64,000 nt of DNA. It comes from Asparagopsis taxiformis (Eukaryota > Rhodophyta > Florideophyceae > Bonnemaisoniales > Bonnemaisoniaceae). The translations under genes were made by a program, and so were the position numbers. The stretch is taken from positions 62,001 through 126,000 of the forward strand of contig JALQPE010001716.1 in assembly GCA_030407315.1 (NCBI GenBank). The letters run 5' to 3'. Below the pieces are notes generated by a model. It saw nothing but the letters and a program-made list of their open reading frames with translations. It was not told where the DNA came from and did not search any database. Below, in pieces: positions 44,490 to 54,939 of the stretch (within the stretch, counting starts at the first letter, position 1; the number at the start of each line of letters is the position of its first letter).

Positions 44490-47400
44490 ATGTCAGCCCT
44501 TGGGCTGGTCAGTACTATCCGCCACCCGGAGCTCCACACTGCTCTGAGCGAGGACATTGCCCGGTTCGGCCTGGAATACGAACGGTACCTGAACGAGGTA
44601 GCGGATGTCAATCGAAATCGGACACCGGAAAACAGAATTCGTCCAGCAGGACGAAAAGCGTGCATCTGCCCTGACCTACTTGTATCACTGGTGTCAATGA
44701 AAGTCTTCGCAGGTTGCGACACCGTAGAAGATGTGACGAACACTCAGGTTCATCAATGGATGATCTCTCGGATGGACAGAGGAGAACAAGTCCTCTCGGC
44801 AAGGGTTGAAGCTGCAGTAAACGAAACTCAGTTCAAGCCTCTACTGAAGGATCCAGAAGGTGCTACCTTGATGTTTTTTAGCCAGCTTCACAGCTCGCTG
44901 CGTAAGTTTGGCGCATCAAGCGCCATCCAGAGCTCTCCGAAAGCTCTAATCAATCTGGTCATTCCGAAAATACAGCCCGCAATTGTGCGCGACACGGTTG
45001 TGAGAGAACACGACTACTGGCCAGAGAATAAGAAATATGACCTCAACTTCCTCCAATTGAAGGTGGCGGAAATCTCGCGCGAATCCGCTCGCTACGCGGG
45101 GAAGAGAGGTCGTCGGGACTTCAGCCCAGATTCGAATAGTCTTCCTCGTGGAAGTAAGGGAGAAATACAAGGGCGAAAGAACAAGAAAAGGCGTGAACAA
45201 GCCCGAGGGAATCAGCCCTCGACAGCGATCGGAACGGGAGCAGAACGTAAGCCTGTTCCGGTCCGGAACCCGGGACGAAGCGCCGATCATAGCAGCAGTC
45301 GGAACGGGGGGAGGAAGAAAACAAAGCAATGGAAGACACCCTGCCTAAATCCCGGATGCACTGAAGTTCACCCCCTGAAGGAGTGTAAGAATACTTCTGA
45401 GGAACAAAAGGACGATTTGTTCAGGAAATTAAGAGCAGATCGGAAGAGCCTCTCTGCGGTGAGAGACCCGTACCCCTCTGAAGGGAGATGGGAAGTGTTA
45501 TTGCACGACAAGGTCCTCGCGATTGCGCTCGGCGACATAGGGGCTGACTACAGCGCCGTGCCACGCCGACTGGTCCAGAAACTCGTCAAATCTGGATCAG
45601 AAATACCCGAATCAGTGCTAGATAACCCACTCAAGCTCAGTGTAGCTGTGAAGCTACCCAAATGCGACCCAATAATCGCCACATCGAAGGTTTCCCTATC
45701 GATACGATTGAAGCTCCCATGTGGACCCCTCTGCCTGCGAAGAGTTGAATTCATCGTCGTGGAGAACGATATGGAAGAGATTTTATTGGGAAGGCCATTA
45801 CTGAAATGCTTGGGATTCGATCTTGGACGTCACTTGGAGGACGTCCGAGACAAATATCACAACGCTGACGTAAGTTCGCTGATGCCAGTCGCTTCCGAAA
45901 CAGAAAGCAAATCCCTAGTGCTGAACCGATTCAAAGCGTATACAGGGATACGATACAATGACGCCGACTCCGACCCGATCCCTCTGCCAAATTCCATCGG
46001 GGCCAGCATGGGGATAGATTCAGAACAAGACATCGAGGCCGCCATTACAAATACAGTGCGATCTGCAGAAGCGAACAGTATCAGCAAAGAGGGATCCGCT
46101 AGGATATCGCGCCTCCTAGCCTCTTACCGTGACGTACTGCGAATCAAACTTGGGCCAGATCCTCCTGCACGAGTTGAGCCCATGCGAATTAAGCTGAAGC
46201 AGAATCACAGGCCGACCCGAGCCACCCAGCGGCGCTATGCCCCCCCACAACGCGAGTTTATATCAAATACTGTTCGGAGATTGGAGAAGATCGGAGCTAT
46301 CTATCACAACCCAGCCGCAAGGTGGGCAAGCCCTGCCCTTGCCGTTTCGAAACCAGGGTCTGAAAAATTCAGGTTCACGGTAGACCTGCGAGCGCCAAAT
46401 TCAATGACAGAACCCATCATATCTTCAATGCCGAACCTAGAATGCCTCTTACAGCTCACTGAGGGCAGCAGCGTATTCGCCAAAATTGATCTCTGTCACG
46501 CATATTGGCAATTACCACTGCACAAAGACTCGCAAGAATGCATGTCAATCCAGACACCCTTGGGTGTCTTCACGCCAAGACGAGTGCTCCAGGGGAGCAC
46601 AGACGCCGGAAGCCATTTTCAGGCCAGCACCGCGAAAGTATTCGAGTGCCTCTCAGCAAACATGCTGCAATGGCTCGATGATTTCCTTCTTCACGCCAAG
46701 AACGAAGGAATCCTAATTGACATATTGGAGACGTATTTCGCTAGGTGCCGCGAGTTCGGACTCAAGATACATGCAGAGAAGTCAAAACTGTTTCTCCGCG
46801 AGACGAAGTTTTGCGGAAGAATCATCGACGGAGAAGGGATCCGTTTCGATCCCCGCAGCCTCGACGCTTTACTGAACATGTACAGGCCGGAAAAGGCCGG
46901 AGACCTTCAGCAGTTCATTTGTGCGACGAGTTGGATGCGCAACAGCATCCCCGAATATGCCACGACCATCGCACCTCTTCACGAGATAATGGAACTCTGT
47001 TACACGAAGGCAAAGAAACGAACTAAACGCGCGGTGCGTAAAATTTCACTGGCAGGGCTATGGGGGAGAGATCATGACTGCGCTTTCCAGCAGATCAAAA
47101 ACTCTATAGCCCAGTCAGTGAAGCTTGCGCACCCGAAACGAGACTCCGATTTGTGTCTATTCTCAGACGCTTCAGAGTCACATTGGTCATCAGTCCTCAC
47201 ACAAACCAATCGCCTGGGGAGAAACCGCCCAATCGACGAACAGGAACACGCTCCGCTTTCGTTCCTTTCCGGAAGCTTCAAGGGATCATCCGCTCGATGG
47301 AGCATCGTGGAAAAGGAAGCTTTCGCTATTGTCGAATCAATGCAACGGCTGGAATACATTGTGGCTGGACGCGAAGTCCGTTTGTTTACGGATCACGCTA

Positions 47401-49160
47401 ACCTCATTTACATTTTCGACCCCGTCGGGCAGAACCCGGGGCTAGCACGTCACACCGCAAACAAACTGATGCGTTGGGCTTTGAAACTTAGCGGATATCG
47501 CTACGTGATCGAACACCTCAGCGGTGAGCGGAACGTGTGGGCAGATATGCTCACAAGGTGGGCTGCAGCCCCGTCGACGACCACCCGCAAATCACGAATT
47601 TGCCGACTCATGGTCGCTCCGATCACGCCATCTCTTTCTGAAGAACTAGATTGGCCATCCCGAGAGGACATTGCGAACGCGCAATGTACCTCTAGCGCCC
47701 CACGACCCGGCGGTTTCGAACAAGCTGGGGATATCGTCCAGGACAGGAGAGGGGTTATCTGGATCCCGCCAGACGCGGATCCCGTTCTGAAACTACGAAT
47801 CCTAATCGCGGGGCATACGGGATTCGGTGGACACAGAGGTAGCAGGACATCGCTCGCCATCCTTCGTGCGCATTTCACTTGGGATGGAATGCCCAAGGAT
47901 GTCGAAGTCTTCTGCAAGTCATGCTTGCACTGCCTCTCAACGTCGACAGGAAATACCGTACCGCGACCTTTGGGTCACAGCTTGCACGCCGAGAAACCGA
48001 ACCAGATCCTGCATTTTGATTTTTGCTACATCGGGAAAAGCAGCACAGGCGAAATTTACATACTGATATTGAAAGATGACCTGAGCTCGTACGTTTGGTT
48101 GTTCCCTTCGGCAACTGCAGACGCCGAGCAAGTAGCTGACGCACTCATTGAATGGTTCTCGGCATTCGGAACAGTGACGCAATGGATCTCAGACCGGGGA
48201 TCCCACTTTCGCAATAGCGTCATCCGAGCTATCAGGGAGCGCTTGCATTGCGCCCACCACTTCACACTGGCTTACTGCCCTTGGACAAACGGTTCCGTGG
48301 AAGTGGTATGTCGAGAGCTCATAAGAGCTATGAGAGCGCTCCTTTCGGAGTACCAGTTACCGCAGAGATCGTGGCCAGCCGTCGTCCCGGTTGTCCAGTC
48401 GATCCTGAATAACACTCCGCTCCAGCGACTTGGTGGAAAATGCCCACTGACTGCGTTTACACAGCTACCTGCTGACTCTCCTCTTCTGGCCATTCGTCAC
48501 CCAACAAAAGAACCAGTTGAAATCCTCCAGATTGAGGAAGTTCGAGCAAAGCAATTGCTGAGAGTCCGCGAGCTGCAGGACTCAATGGACCAGATACACC
48601 GAAATTTGTCTCTTTCCGTTTCGGCCGCACGCGAGAAGCGTGTGGCATCGCACAACGCCAGGACACACGTTCGCGCGTGCAATTTCGACGTTGGGGACTT
48701 CGTCCTCTGCGGTAAACTGAATCGACATACCGGAAGTAAGCTTTCATTGCGTTGGTATGGACCTCGCCGCATTACTAAGACCCTTTCCGATTTCCTCTTC
48801 GAAGTGGAAGACCTCCGGACGATGGACAAGTCTGTAATACACGGAACTCGCCTCAAGTTTTTTCGAAACAGTAGCTACACAGTCACTGAGGAGCTAATCA
48901 ATCAACTCTCTTTCCAGGACGGAGAGCTGTGTGTGGTAGAGAAATTCTTGGACTTACGGGAGCGCCGAGGAAGGGTAGAAGTACGAGTTCAATGGAAGGG
49001 GTTTGAGGATGAAGATCCCGCCTGGGAGGACATCGACGCCATCCGAAACGACGTCCCCATTCTATTGTCGGAATTCCTAGGTGAGATACAGACTAATGGG
49101 ACAGCTCGGCAAAAGCGTATCGCCTCCAAGGTTCTGGGGATGAACAACAGCACGGTATAG
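44490..49160 (+). CDS. Gag-Pol polyprotein of Ty3/gypsy chromovirus (1556 aa)
   Basis: A single fused frame. ATG 44490 is the first methionine codon. Order: Gag-like helical region; CCHC-like knuckle (CLNPGC...HPLKEC) near residue 284; aspartic protease with DIGADYSAVP at 349; reverse transcriptase with IDLCHAYWQL and the active-site WLDD at 728-731; RNase H with LFSDASE and TDHANL; integrase with an HHCC zinc region and D1177, D1235, E1271 (35 residues between the last two); and a C-terminal chromodomain around 1478-1535 (VVEKFLDLRER...VQWKGFEDEDPAWED). The PR-RT-RH-IN order and chromodomain define a chromovirus. All catalytic residues are present and no stops or shifts were seen, so it appears competent. 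Chromodomains direct integration toward marked chromatin in known relatives. Confidence 0.95.
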   Translation: MSALGLVSTIRHPELHTALSEDIARFGLEYERYLNEVADVNRNRTPENRIRPAGRKACICPDLLVSLVSMKVFAGCDTVEDVTNTQVHQWMISRMDRGEQVLSARVEAAVNETQFKPLLKDPEGATLMFFSQLHSSLRKFGASSAIQSSPKALINLVIPKIQPAIVRDTVVREHDYWPENKKYDLNFLQLKVAEISRESARYAGKRGRRDFSPDSNSLPRGSKGEIQGRKNKKRREQARGNQPSTAIGTGAERKPVPVRNPGRSADHSSSRNGGRKKTKQWKTPCLNPGCTEVHPLKECKNTSEEQKDDLFRKLRADRKSLSAVRDPYPSEGRWEVLLHDKVLAIALGDIGADYSAVPRRLVQKLVKSGSEIPESVLDNPLKLSVAVKLPKCDPIIATSKVSLSIRLKLPCGPLCLRRVEFIVVENDMEEILLGRPLLKCLGFDLGRHLEDVRDKYHNADVSSLMPVASETESKSLVLNRFKAYTGIRYNDADSDPIPLPNSIGASMGIDSEQDIEAAITNTVRSAEANSISKEGSARISRLLASYRDVLRIKLGPDPPARVEPMRIKLKQNHRPTRATQRRYAPPQREFISNTVRRLEKIGAIYHNPAARWASPALAVSKPGSEKFRFTVDLRAPNSMTEPIISSMPNLECLLQLTEGSSVFAKIDLCHAYWQLPLHKDSQECMSIQTPLGVFTPRRVLQGSTDAGSHFQASTAKVFECLSANMLQWLDDFLLHAKNEGILIDILETYFARCREFGLKIHAEKSKLFLRETKFCGRIIDGEGIRFDPRSLDALLNMYRPEKAGDLQQFICATSWMRNSIPEYATTIAPLHEIMELCYTKAKKRTKRAVRKISLAGLWGRDHDCAFQQIKNSIAQSVKLAHPKRDSDLCLFSDASESHWSSVLTQTNRLGRNRPIDEQEHAPLSFLSGSFKGSSARWSIVEKEAFAIVESMQRLEYIVAGREVRLFTDHANLIYIFDPVGQNPGLARHTANKLMRWALKLSGYRYVIEHLSGERNVWADMLTRWAAAPSTTTRKSRICRLMVAPITPSLSEELDWPSREDIANAQCTSSAPRPGGFEQAGDIVQDRRGVIWIPPDADPVLKLRILIAGHTGFGGHRGSRTSLAILRAHFTWDGMPKDVEVFCKSCLHCLSTSTGNTVPRPLGHSLHAEKPNQILHFDFCYIGKSSTGEIYILILKDDLSSYVWLFPSATADAEQVADALIEWFSAFGTVTQWISDRGSHFRNSVIRAIRERLHCAHHFTLAYCPWTNGSVEVVCRELIRAMRALLSEYQLPQRSWPAVVPVVQSILNNTPLQRLGGKCPLTAFTQLPADSPLLAIRHPTKEPVEILQIEEVRAKQLLRVRELQDSMDQIHRNLSLSVSAAREKRVASHNARTHVRACNFDVGDFVLCGKLNRHTGSKLSLRWYGPRRITKTLSDFLFEVEDLRTMDKSVIHGTRLKFFRNSSYTVTEELINQLSFQDGELCVVEKFLDLRERRGRVEVRVQWKGFEDEDPAWEDIDAIRNDVPILLSEFLGEIQTNGTARQKRIASKVLGMNNSTV

Positions 49161-49188
49161 ACGAATCGTGCAATTGTTCATGGGGGAC

Positions 49189-49632
49189 TGTTCTACCCCC
49201 TACGTCTCGCGGGTACAGATACTGTATCTTAATCTCGGCTTTACGTAGTGACGAGAAATATCCCTTGAGGATCTTGCGGGCTCCCCGAGACACTGTAAAT
49301 CAGGTGAAGGGAGTTACTCGCCCGATCGGCCCCGAAACTGATCTGATGAGCTCGCGTCGAGGCGCGACAGTGATCTCGCTATCAAGCAGAGACACCAGCC
49401 TCGAATAATGCGCGGCGGCGAGCGGAGAGATACACTAATAAACTCGCGACGCGCCGTCTCGAGCGAAGGGCGGCGCGGGGTACATTCGGGTACCGGTTCA
49501 CCTTGCCTCGTAGAGAGATTAGTCTGAACTAGCGTGAAATCGCTTCCGCGTACCGCGCGGATCGACCGGAGTGACGCGACCGAATTGGCGAGCGAGCAGG
49601 CGGTCTACGCGTACAGCCTCAGGTGGAGAACA
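49189..49632 (+). repeat. 3' LTR (444 bp)
   Basis: Same sequence as the 5' LTR, followed by the second GTTGG target copy. Confidence 0.95.
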
Positions 49633-49637
49633 GTTGG

Positions 49638-50248
49638 TGAGGCAGCTAGTGGAACCGGCCGTGACCCTTCGGGATGTGAAAGAAGACCACGTGGAGGACC
49701 TGCGCAACAATATGTTGGCTGTGGGGTATGTGAGCTCTTCGCGTATCACTGTGACGGTGCTGAGGTCGCAGAACACGCATCTGTCCGCCGACACGCGTCT
49801 GTTCCAGAATGGCAAATTCCATGCCAATGCGAACGTGACAGTGATCGACGGACTGCATCGTCTCAATGCTATGCATAGCATTGCCGATGACTTCACGCGC
49901 CTCACCCGTATGCACAGAACCAAGCTGCCACAGGACGCAAACCGCTTGCGCTGGGTTACTCAGCCTCTGGATGTGTACTACCTTCGCCGCAAGGACAACA
50001 GTGATCTTCAGCCTCATGAGATCATCCACAAGAGTGCAGAGTCGAACCATACGACTGGGACGCAACTGACGGAGCGCTCCCTGGTTCGAATCTTGTCGTC
50101 CATCCAGCAGTTCATCCGTACGATTGCTGTTGCAAATAACGTGTAAAACGCTGGCGACTTGCGTGAGTCTGATGTCATCTGAACATTGTTCGAGGCGCAG
50201 TTCATGGGGATGATGAATTAAACGAACACGGCCCGGCGGTGGACGCGT
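49638..50248 (+). pseudogene. ParB-like domain segment of the split gene, ending in in-frame stops
   Basis: This continues the frame of 43219-43978. It opens VRQLVEPAVTLRDVKEDHVE and contains VTVIDGLHRLNAMHSI, the signature DGxHRxxA of ParB/sulfiredoxin-fold domains, preceded by GKFHANAN as expected. The family includes DNA-binding partition proteins, nucleases and CTP-dependent switches; which applies here is unknown. After IAVANNV the frame meets TAA, then TGA and TAA within about 30 codons, yet the sequence between and beyond still reads as protein and stays in phase with the next segment. It may be a decayed gene. Readthrough or separate genes are less likely. Confidence 0.55.
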
Positions 50249-51166
50249 TTGGCTATAGCAACGCTGAAGCATCCTGTTCTCGACGAAGTGTTGCGTGAGC
50301 TGAACAATTCTGAGCGCCGCAACGAGATTGGGATAACGCACCTGGACCACAAGATAGTGCGCGAGTTGCTGGAAGAAAACTTTGTCTTCGTCTTGCGTGG
50401 TCTTTCGGAGTACTTGAACCCTGCTCATGGTGGACGTCCGGATGGAAGCTTTGACGTGAACGACTTCTATACATACGTCCGTCGCGTGACTGCAATCGCA
50501 AATTCTCTGTACGCTGCGTATGGGCGCCCAAAGAGTATTATGCGCAAGTCATTTCTGAGCACAGAGATGGCAATTGGGTCGGTTAAGCAGCCGAAGGAGT
50601 TGCAATGGCATCTCACCAATGCCATTGCAATGTATAGAGGGGACGACCGGAGCAGTGAGGTTCGAATGCGACGGAGAACCACGCGTTTACAGGATTTGGA
50701 AACGAACTTGAAAGAGTTTTTCAATCCGACATTGAAGAAGAAGACTAAGGCTCGACGCAAACGCCGCCCTTCTGCTGCCAATGTGAGACTCACTCACAAG
50801 AAGCAGCGGAATGTCGAACATGAGCCTGCTTCGCATGGCATCCGCCGCCGTTCACAGCGACTTCGCTCGACGGGGAGCACACGCCTCGAGGAAGAAGAGC
50901 CGGTTGTGGTACAACAATCCGCCGGGGAAGAAGAGCAGGCCGTTGTTGATAAACCCACCGATCAACAACAAGCCACTGCTTCCGGTGATGAGGTTGACGA
51001 AGACTCCGCCCGTTCCCCCGATTCTGCCGTTGAGATTGTCCCCCAGATAACCAACGTGCTGGTGCGACTCCCTCCAACCAAGAATCTGTCCATAACGTTT
51101 CGGACGAGGAAGAAAACAACAGTGCAGATGAGGGCCATGTCAAAAGCAAGGGGGTCCGCGAAGTGA
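50249..51166 (+). pseudogene. Middle segment of the ParB/oxygenase gene
   Basis: In phase with the preceding segment. It starts with a helical domain (LKHPVLDEVLRELNNSERR; GSFDVNDFYTYVRRVTAIAN) and moves into a very basic stretch (KKKTKARRKRRPSA) and an acidic linker. Near 51095 the coding sense shifts by one base: SDEEENNSADEGHV and VTITFTVPEGVEVDEDG belong to the next frame, so the stop at 51166 is probably due to a frameshift. No known domain was recognised. The basic tract could be a nuclear-localisation or DNA-binding tail. Confidence 0.5.
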
Positions 51167-52751
51167 CAATTACATTCACTGTTCCGGAAGGAGTGGAAGT
51201 CGATGAAGACGGTTACATCGTTCGTGACTCTCCTTCTGAACACGACCTCCTGTTCGACGACCGGATGCCATCTCTTCCTGACGATTTCGAAGTCAAAGAC
51301 CGAGCCGAAGGGCATCATCTGGCGCAGCGTCCCGCGGACGTCATCGCATCGGTGAGGGTTGGCTGCCAGCCAGACAGTGTCTGCCCCCGATTGAGCTCAG
51401 GTTGTTATTGGAGAGTGTGGAAATCGATGAGGAGGGCAGAGAGGTGAGGTATTTGAAGCAAGTGGCGATGGACCCTGTGTTTGAGGGGCTGCATATTCCG
51501 GAACAACATCGGGCTCGTCATCTTGTTTTCGAGATCGACACCATCTATCCGATGTTTTTCGCAGCGTGGAAGATGGCTGCCAAGGCGATGTGTGAGCCTA
51601 CATTGACGTTTCTACCCTCGAGGCTGGACTTCGCTCAGGTTGCGCGAATGTCTACAAGCTGGAAGGATTCGTATGAGGCCGGCACTGGTATGGCGTACTT
51701 CCACAATTGCCGAACGGAAATCAACGAGCGAGGGTATACGGTGATGCACAATTTCGCGGATGTAAGCTACCTCGATGCGTCGGACAAGTTCCCATTTGAC
51801 TTGGGTCTCATGGAAGAAATTCCTAACCAGGAATTGTTTCGGTACTTTTTGGGAACATGGGAGGGGGAGCAGGTGCACAAGGACCCTGGGAACCGGCAGC
51901 TGTGGAGTCCCATTGTCAATACGGGGGACGATGAAACAGATGAGAAGGACCGGAATGAGTGGAGGGCTCGCTTCACGTCTACGCGCCACTGCCTGGTTGA
52001 CTATGCCGAGAACGATGAGACGCATATCGACCGGTTCAAGTTTGTGACGCGGCGAGCCCTGCTGGATGTGTGGTTGGGAATCCTTGTCCGGCTGATAGGG
52101 CTGGAGGAGTGCGGTTTAGCGGGAGAAAAACTTGTCATGCCGGCATCTGGGGGACGGTTTTTGATAACAGGAAAGGGGTGTCCTCGGCAGGTCCCACACA
52201 ATGATTTCCCTGTTCCTCCTCGCGACCGCAAAGATCAACTTCCGGGTTACTTTGTTATTGCCAACGGAGATGACCCATTCCCTATCTGGGTGTGTCCAGA
52301 GTCCCACAAGTACGTCTTTTCCAAAGCGCTGGAATTAGATATGTACGCCAAGACGATGAAGCTGAAGAAGGTAATCGTTCCGCCACGTTCAGTCTTCATC
52401 GGTCACGGCCATGTACAACATGCCGGGGCAGGGCATGTCGACAGAGTTGTGTCACACACGACAACGAGGTATCACACGTATTTCAGGAATGCGTCGTATC
52501 CGATTCCCGACAATGTTTCGTTTGGTTTCATCAGGCGGTTGGGATTCGAAGAAGAAGTAATAGCCAATGCTCCGCGCCGGTCTGCCAGGCAAAGTCAACC
52601 GGCACCTGTCAATGTTCGCCACAAGACAGTTGTTCCCATCCCGGTCAAGAAAGATCGTAGGCCGAAGACAGGGCAGCTCGGAATCATGCGGATGAAGACG
52701 ACAGAAGCTTCCAAGAAGAGAACCTCACAGCGGGTGAAGAATTCATCTTGA
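51095..52751 (+). pseudogene. 2-oxoglutarate/Fe(II) oxygenase-like domain, 3' part of the same gene
   Basis: Another one-base shift near 51360-51400 separates VEVDEDGYIVRDS from LLLESVEIDEEGREV; the long frame then runs open from 51402 to 52751. Counting from 51402, the metal-binding HxD is HND at 266-268 (RQVPHNDFPVPP). The distal histidine is H340 in GHGHVQHAGAGH, after the beta-strand VIVPPRSVF. The arginine that would bind 2-oxoglutarate is R356 in TTRYHTYF. This H-x-D...H...R order on a double-stranded beta-helix pattern is typical of 2OG-Fe(II) oxygenases. The substrate is unknown; related enzymes act on DNA bases, protein or small molecules. The tail is Lys/Arg-rich. With the ParB-like part upstream, DNA is a reasonable guess. 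The oxygenase core itself looks intact. Confidence 0.65.
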
Positions 52752-53600
52752 GCAGATCAACTCCACGGTTGCCGATAACGCCTATTCTGCCGGGAGATCC
52801 TGAATATAGTGAGGACGAAGAGGAAGAACAATTTTCCGACGGCTAGATAGCTTAACAACTACTACTTTGGTAAACAATTATCGAGAATATAATCATCTCC
52901 TTTATCACTTTCAATCTATGAACCTAGTATAATGTACTTCCGTTCCATGCTTTCAAACTAGATTGTCCATTCCCCCGTGGGCTGGAGCATGATTTCCAGG
53001 ACGATTCCCTCACATCTCTAGACTCGATGGTCTATGGTAGAAATAGCAGAACAATTGGGTTTGTACGTGCTTCATCGCCTACTTGCTTCCGGTAATGTGT
53101 GGACGTGCACGATACACGATCAACCTGAAATGGACGTCCGGTGGATGTCCAGCTCAGATGCATTGCTGGCCAGCCCAGAAATTCTAAAATTTCGGGCACA
53201 AAAAAATTGCAAAAAATCAACGATTTGGGCGGGTCGATTGTGCCGTACGGCACACCCCCATCTCAAAAACATGTTCACATGTGCATGTTTTTGAGAATAG
53301 CCCAAATTTTAATTCTAATCAAGGTGTCTAATTTGGCCACAACGGCCCCAGGAACCGGCCGTCGCCCCGAGTGGGGTTGTCACTGGCTTCTGTAAGCACT
53401 AACTGTAAGGCTAAATGGCGCCTAACGACGGGTCGATTTCCGGCTCAACACGTCAGGGACAGGTCTTGGTCCTTGTTCCATCATGTTCCCGCCTCACTCT
53501 CTCACGACCAACCTGAAATGGACGTCCGGTGGATGTCCAGCTCGATTGCACTGCTGGCCAGCCCAGAAATTCTAAAATTTCCGAAAAATCAATTTGGTGG
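52752..53600. repeat. M-type repeats flanking the oxygenase gene on the right
   Basis: One full M repeat (about 53115-53325), a spacer nearly identical to 42480-42700 (TTTGGCCACAACGGCCCCAGG) and a truncated M repeat (to about 53581) occur in the same order as at 42330-42890. The gene block thus lies between direct copies of one composite repeat. Confidence 0.75.
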
Positions 53601-54930
53601 CCCAGCATCTCCTGTGCCGAAAATTCCCGCAGTCACTTCTGATATACTATATCGTAGTAGTAGTAGTAGTCTAGACGTGTTTCCCACTTGTACGCATCAG
53701 GGAAGGCTGCACGGAAGGTTGAGACTACGCTACTTGTGTACCGCGTCGTCTGAAATAGCGAGTAGTGTTTGTTGTATAGTTGTGGAGTATGCGTGTAGTG
53801 GTTTGTAAAGCGTGCAGAACGGGATAGGGATGTGGGTGGCCCTATTTTATGAATACATGAGTACCAATATTCAAGGGTGACAAAGCGGAAAGGCATGCGT
53901 TCATACATGTTTGAGATTGCATAGTAGAGAAAATATTTACATCGAAATTTACATGGAGGAGATGGAGGTTTTAAGGATGAGGTATGAGAGGAAGAAAATT
54001 CTTCTGTGGTATGAGGATGTGTTCTGTGGAGGGATGCAATCTTGGGATGGTACAGGGGGAGGTGGAAATGTACGGAGTGCGGGTTTAGATTGGAGTGTGA
54101 TTCGGAGAGGGAGTGCCGACAAGCATATTATGGGGATTTGGGAGACGCTGCGGGGTGTTGGGGTAGTGAGGGCGGAGGAGGTGTTTAGGTGGGACCGTAG
54201 GAGGGTGCGGTTGAAGTCGCCGAGAGGAGGGGGTTTTAGGAAAGTGAGGAGAAAGAGGGTGAGGGGGTGGCGTCTGTTCTGGCTGTGGTGAGTGGGGATG
54301 TGATGGAGAAGAAGGGGGTTATTGTATTTGGGGAGGGAGGGGAGTGGGAGGAAGGGTGCGAAGTGGGGGGTTGATATGTGTTTCAGAGCGGGGAGGTTTC
54401 TGGGGAGACGGCGGTGGTGCCACCCCGCAGTGCGGGAGCGTGGGCCGGTGGTGGTGGTGTATACGGTATCGAAGATGCGGATGGCGTGGGGGCATGGAGC
54501 AGCTGAGGGAGGGAGGGGTGGAGCAGGTCGGGTACGGGATGGGGAGTGAGAGGTTTTGGAAGAGTAAGCTGCTGGGGAAGTTTGTGTAGAGGGCGAAGGA
54601 GAGGGGTTGAGGGTAGAGGAGAGAGGGTATTGAAGAACAATACGTTGCAAAGGTGTTGGGGGAGAGCATGGTCGAGGAGATAGGGGGTGTTTTTCCCTAT
54701 TCTGAGGTAGTATGAGGACTGGTTATACGAAATCTGTACGGTAGAGCAGAAAAGTAGGTATGGAATGGAGGTGTGCACCGTGGAAGCGGGGATAGGTAGC
54801 TGAAAATGCGTGCTAGAGTGGTATGGGGGGTGTTTGAGGTACAGTACGGGGGAGGTGAGCACCAACAGGAAGGGGGTGTGAGCGAGAGGATGAAAAAATT
54901 AAAGACGAAATTGGAGTCGACCGACAAGGA
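53601..54930. other. Strand-asymmetric G-rich block
   Basis: From about 53930 to 54870 the plus strand is strongly rich in G (runs of GGGG, GGAGG, GGTGTGG) and poor in C. Long frames on both strands reflect this composition (a Pro/Ser/Thr-rich minus-strand frame at 53949-54650). A plus-strand frame at 53911-54291 has a more varied composition but no recognised domain. Confidence 0.5.
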
Positions 54931-54939
54931 AAAATAGAG

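Larger units (their letters stand above)
43974..49637 (+). mobile_element. Complete Ty3/gypsy chromovirus with 5-bp target duplication
   Basis: The LTRs at 43979-44422 and 49189-49632 are 444 bp each, start TG and end CA, and appear identical base for base. The direct repeat GTTGG at 43974-43978 and 49633-49637 flanks them. A weak purine run (GGGGGA) precedes the 3' LTR. I could not identify a standard TGG-type primer site just after the 5' LTR. Identical LTRs and an intact coding region point to a very recent insertion. Confidence 0.95.

Noticed and set aside
53949..54650. 233-codon Pro/Ser/Thr-rich minus-strand frame
   Set aside because: Explained by the composition of the G-rich block. 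Overlapping frames of similar quality exist in other phases.
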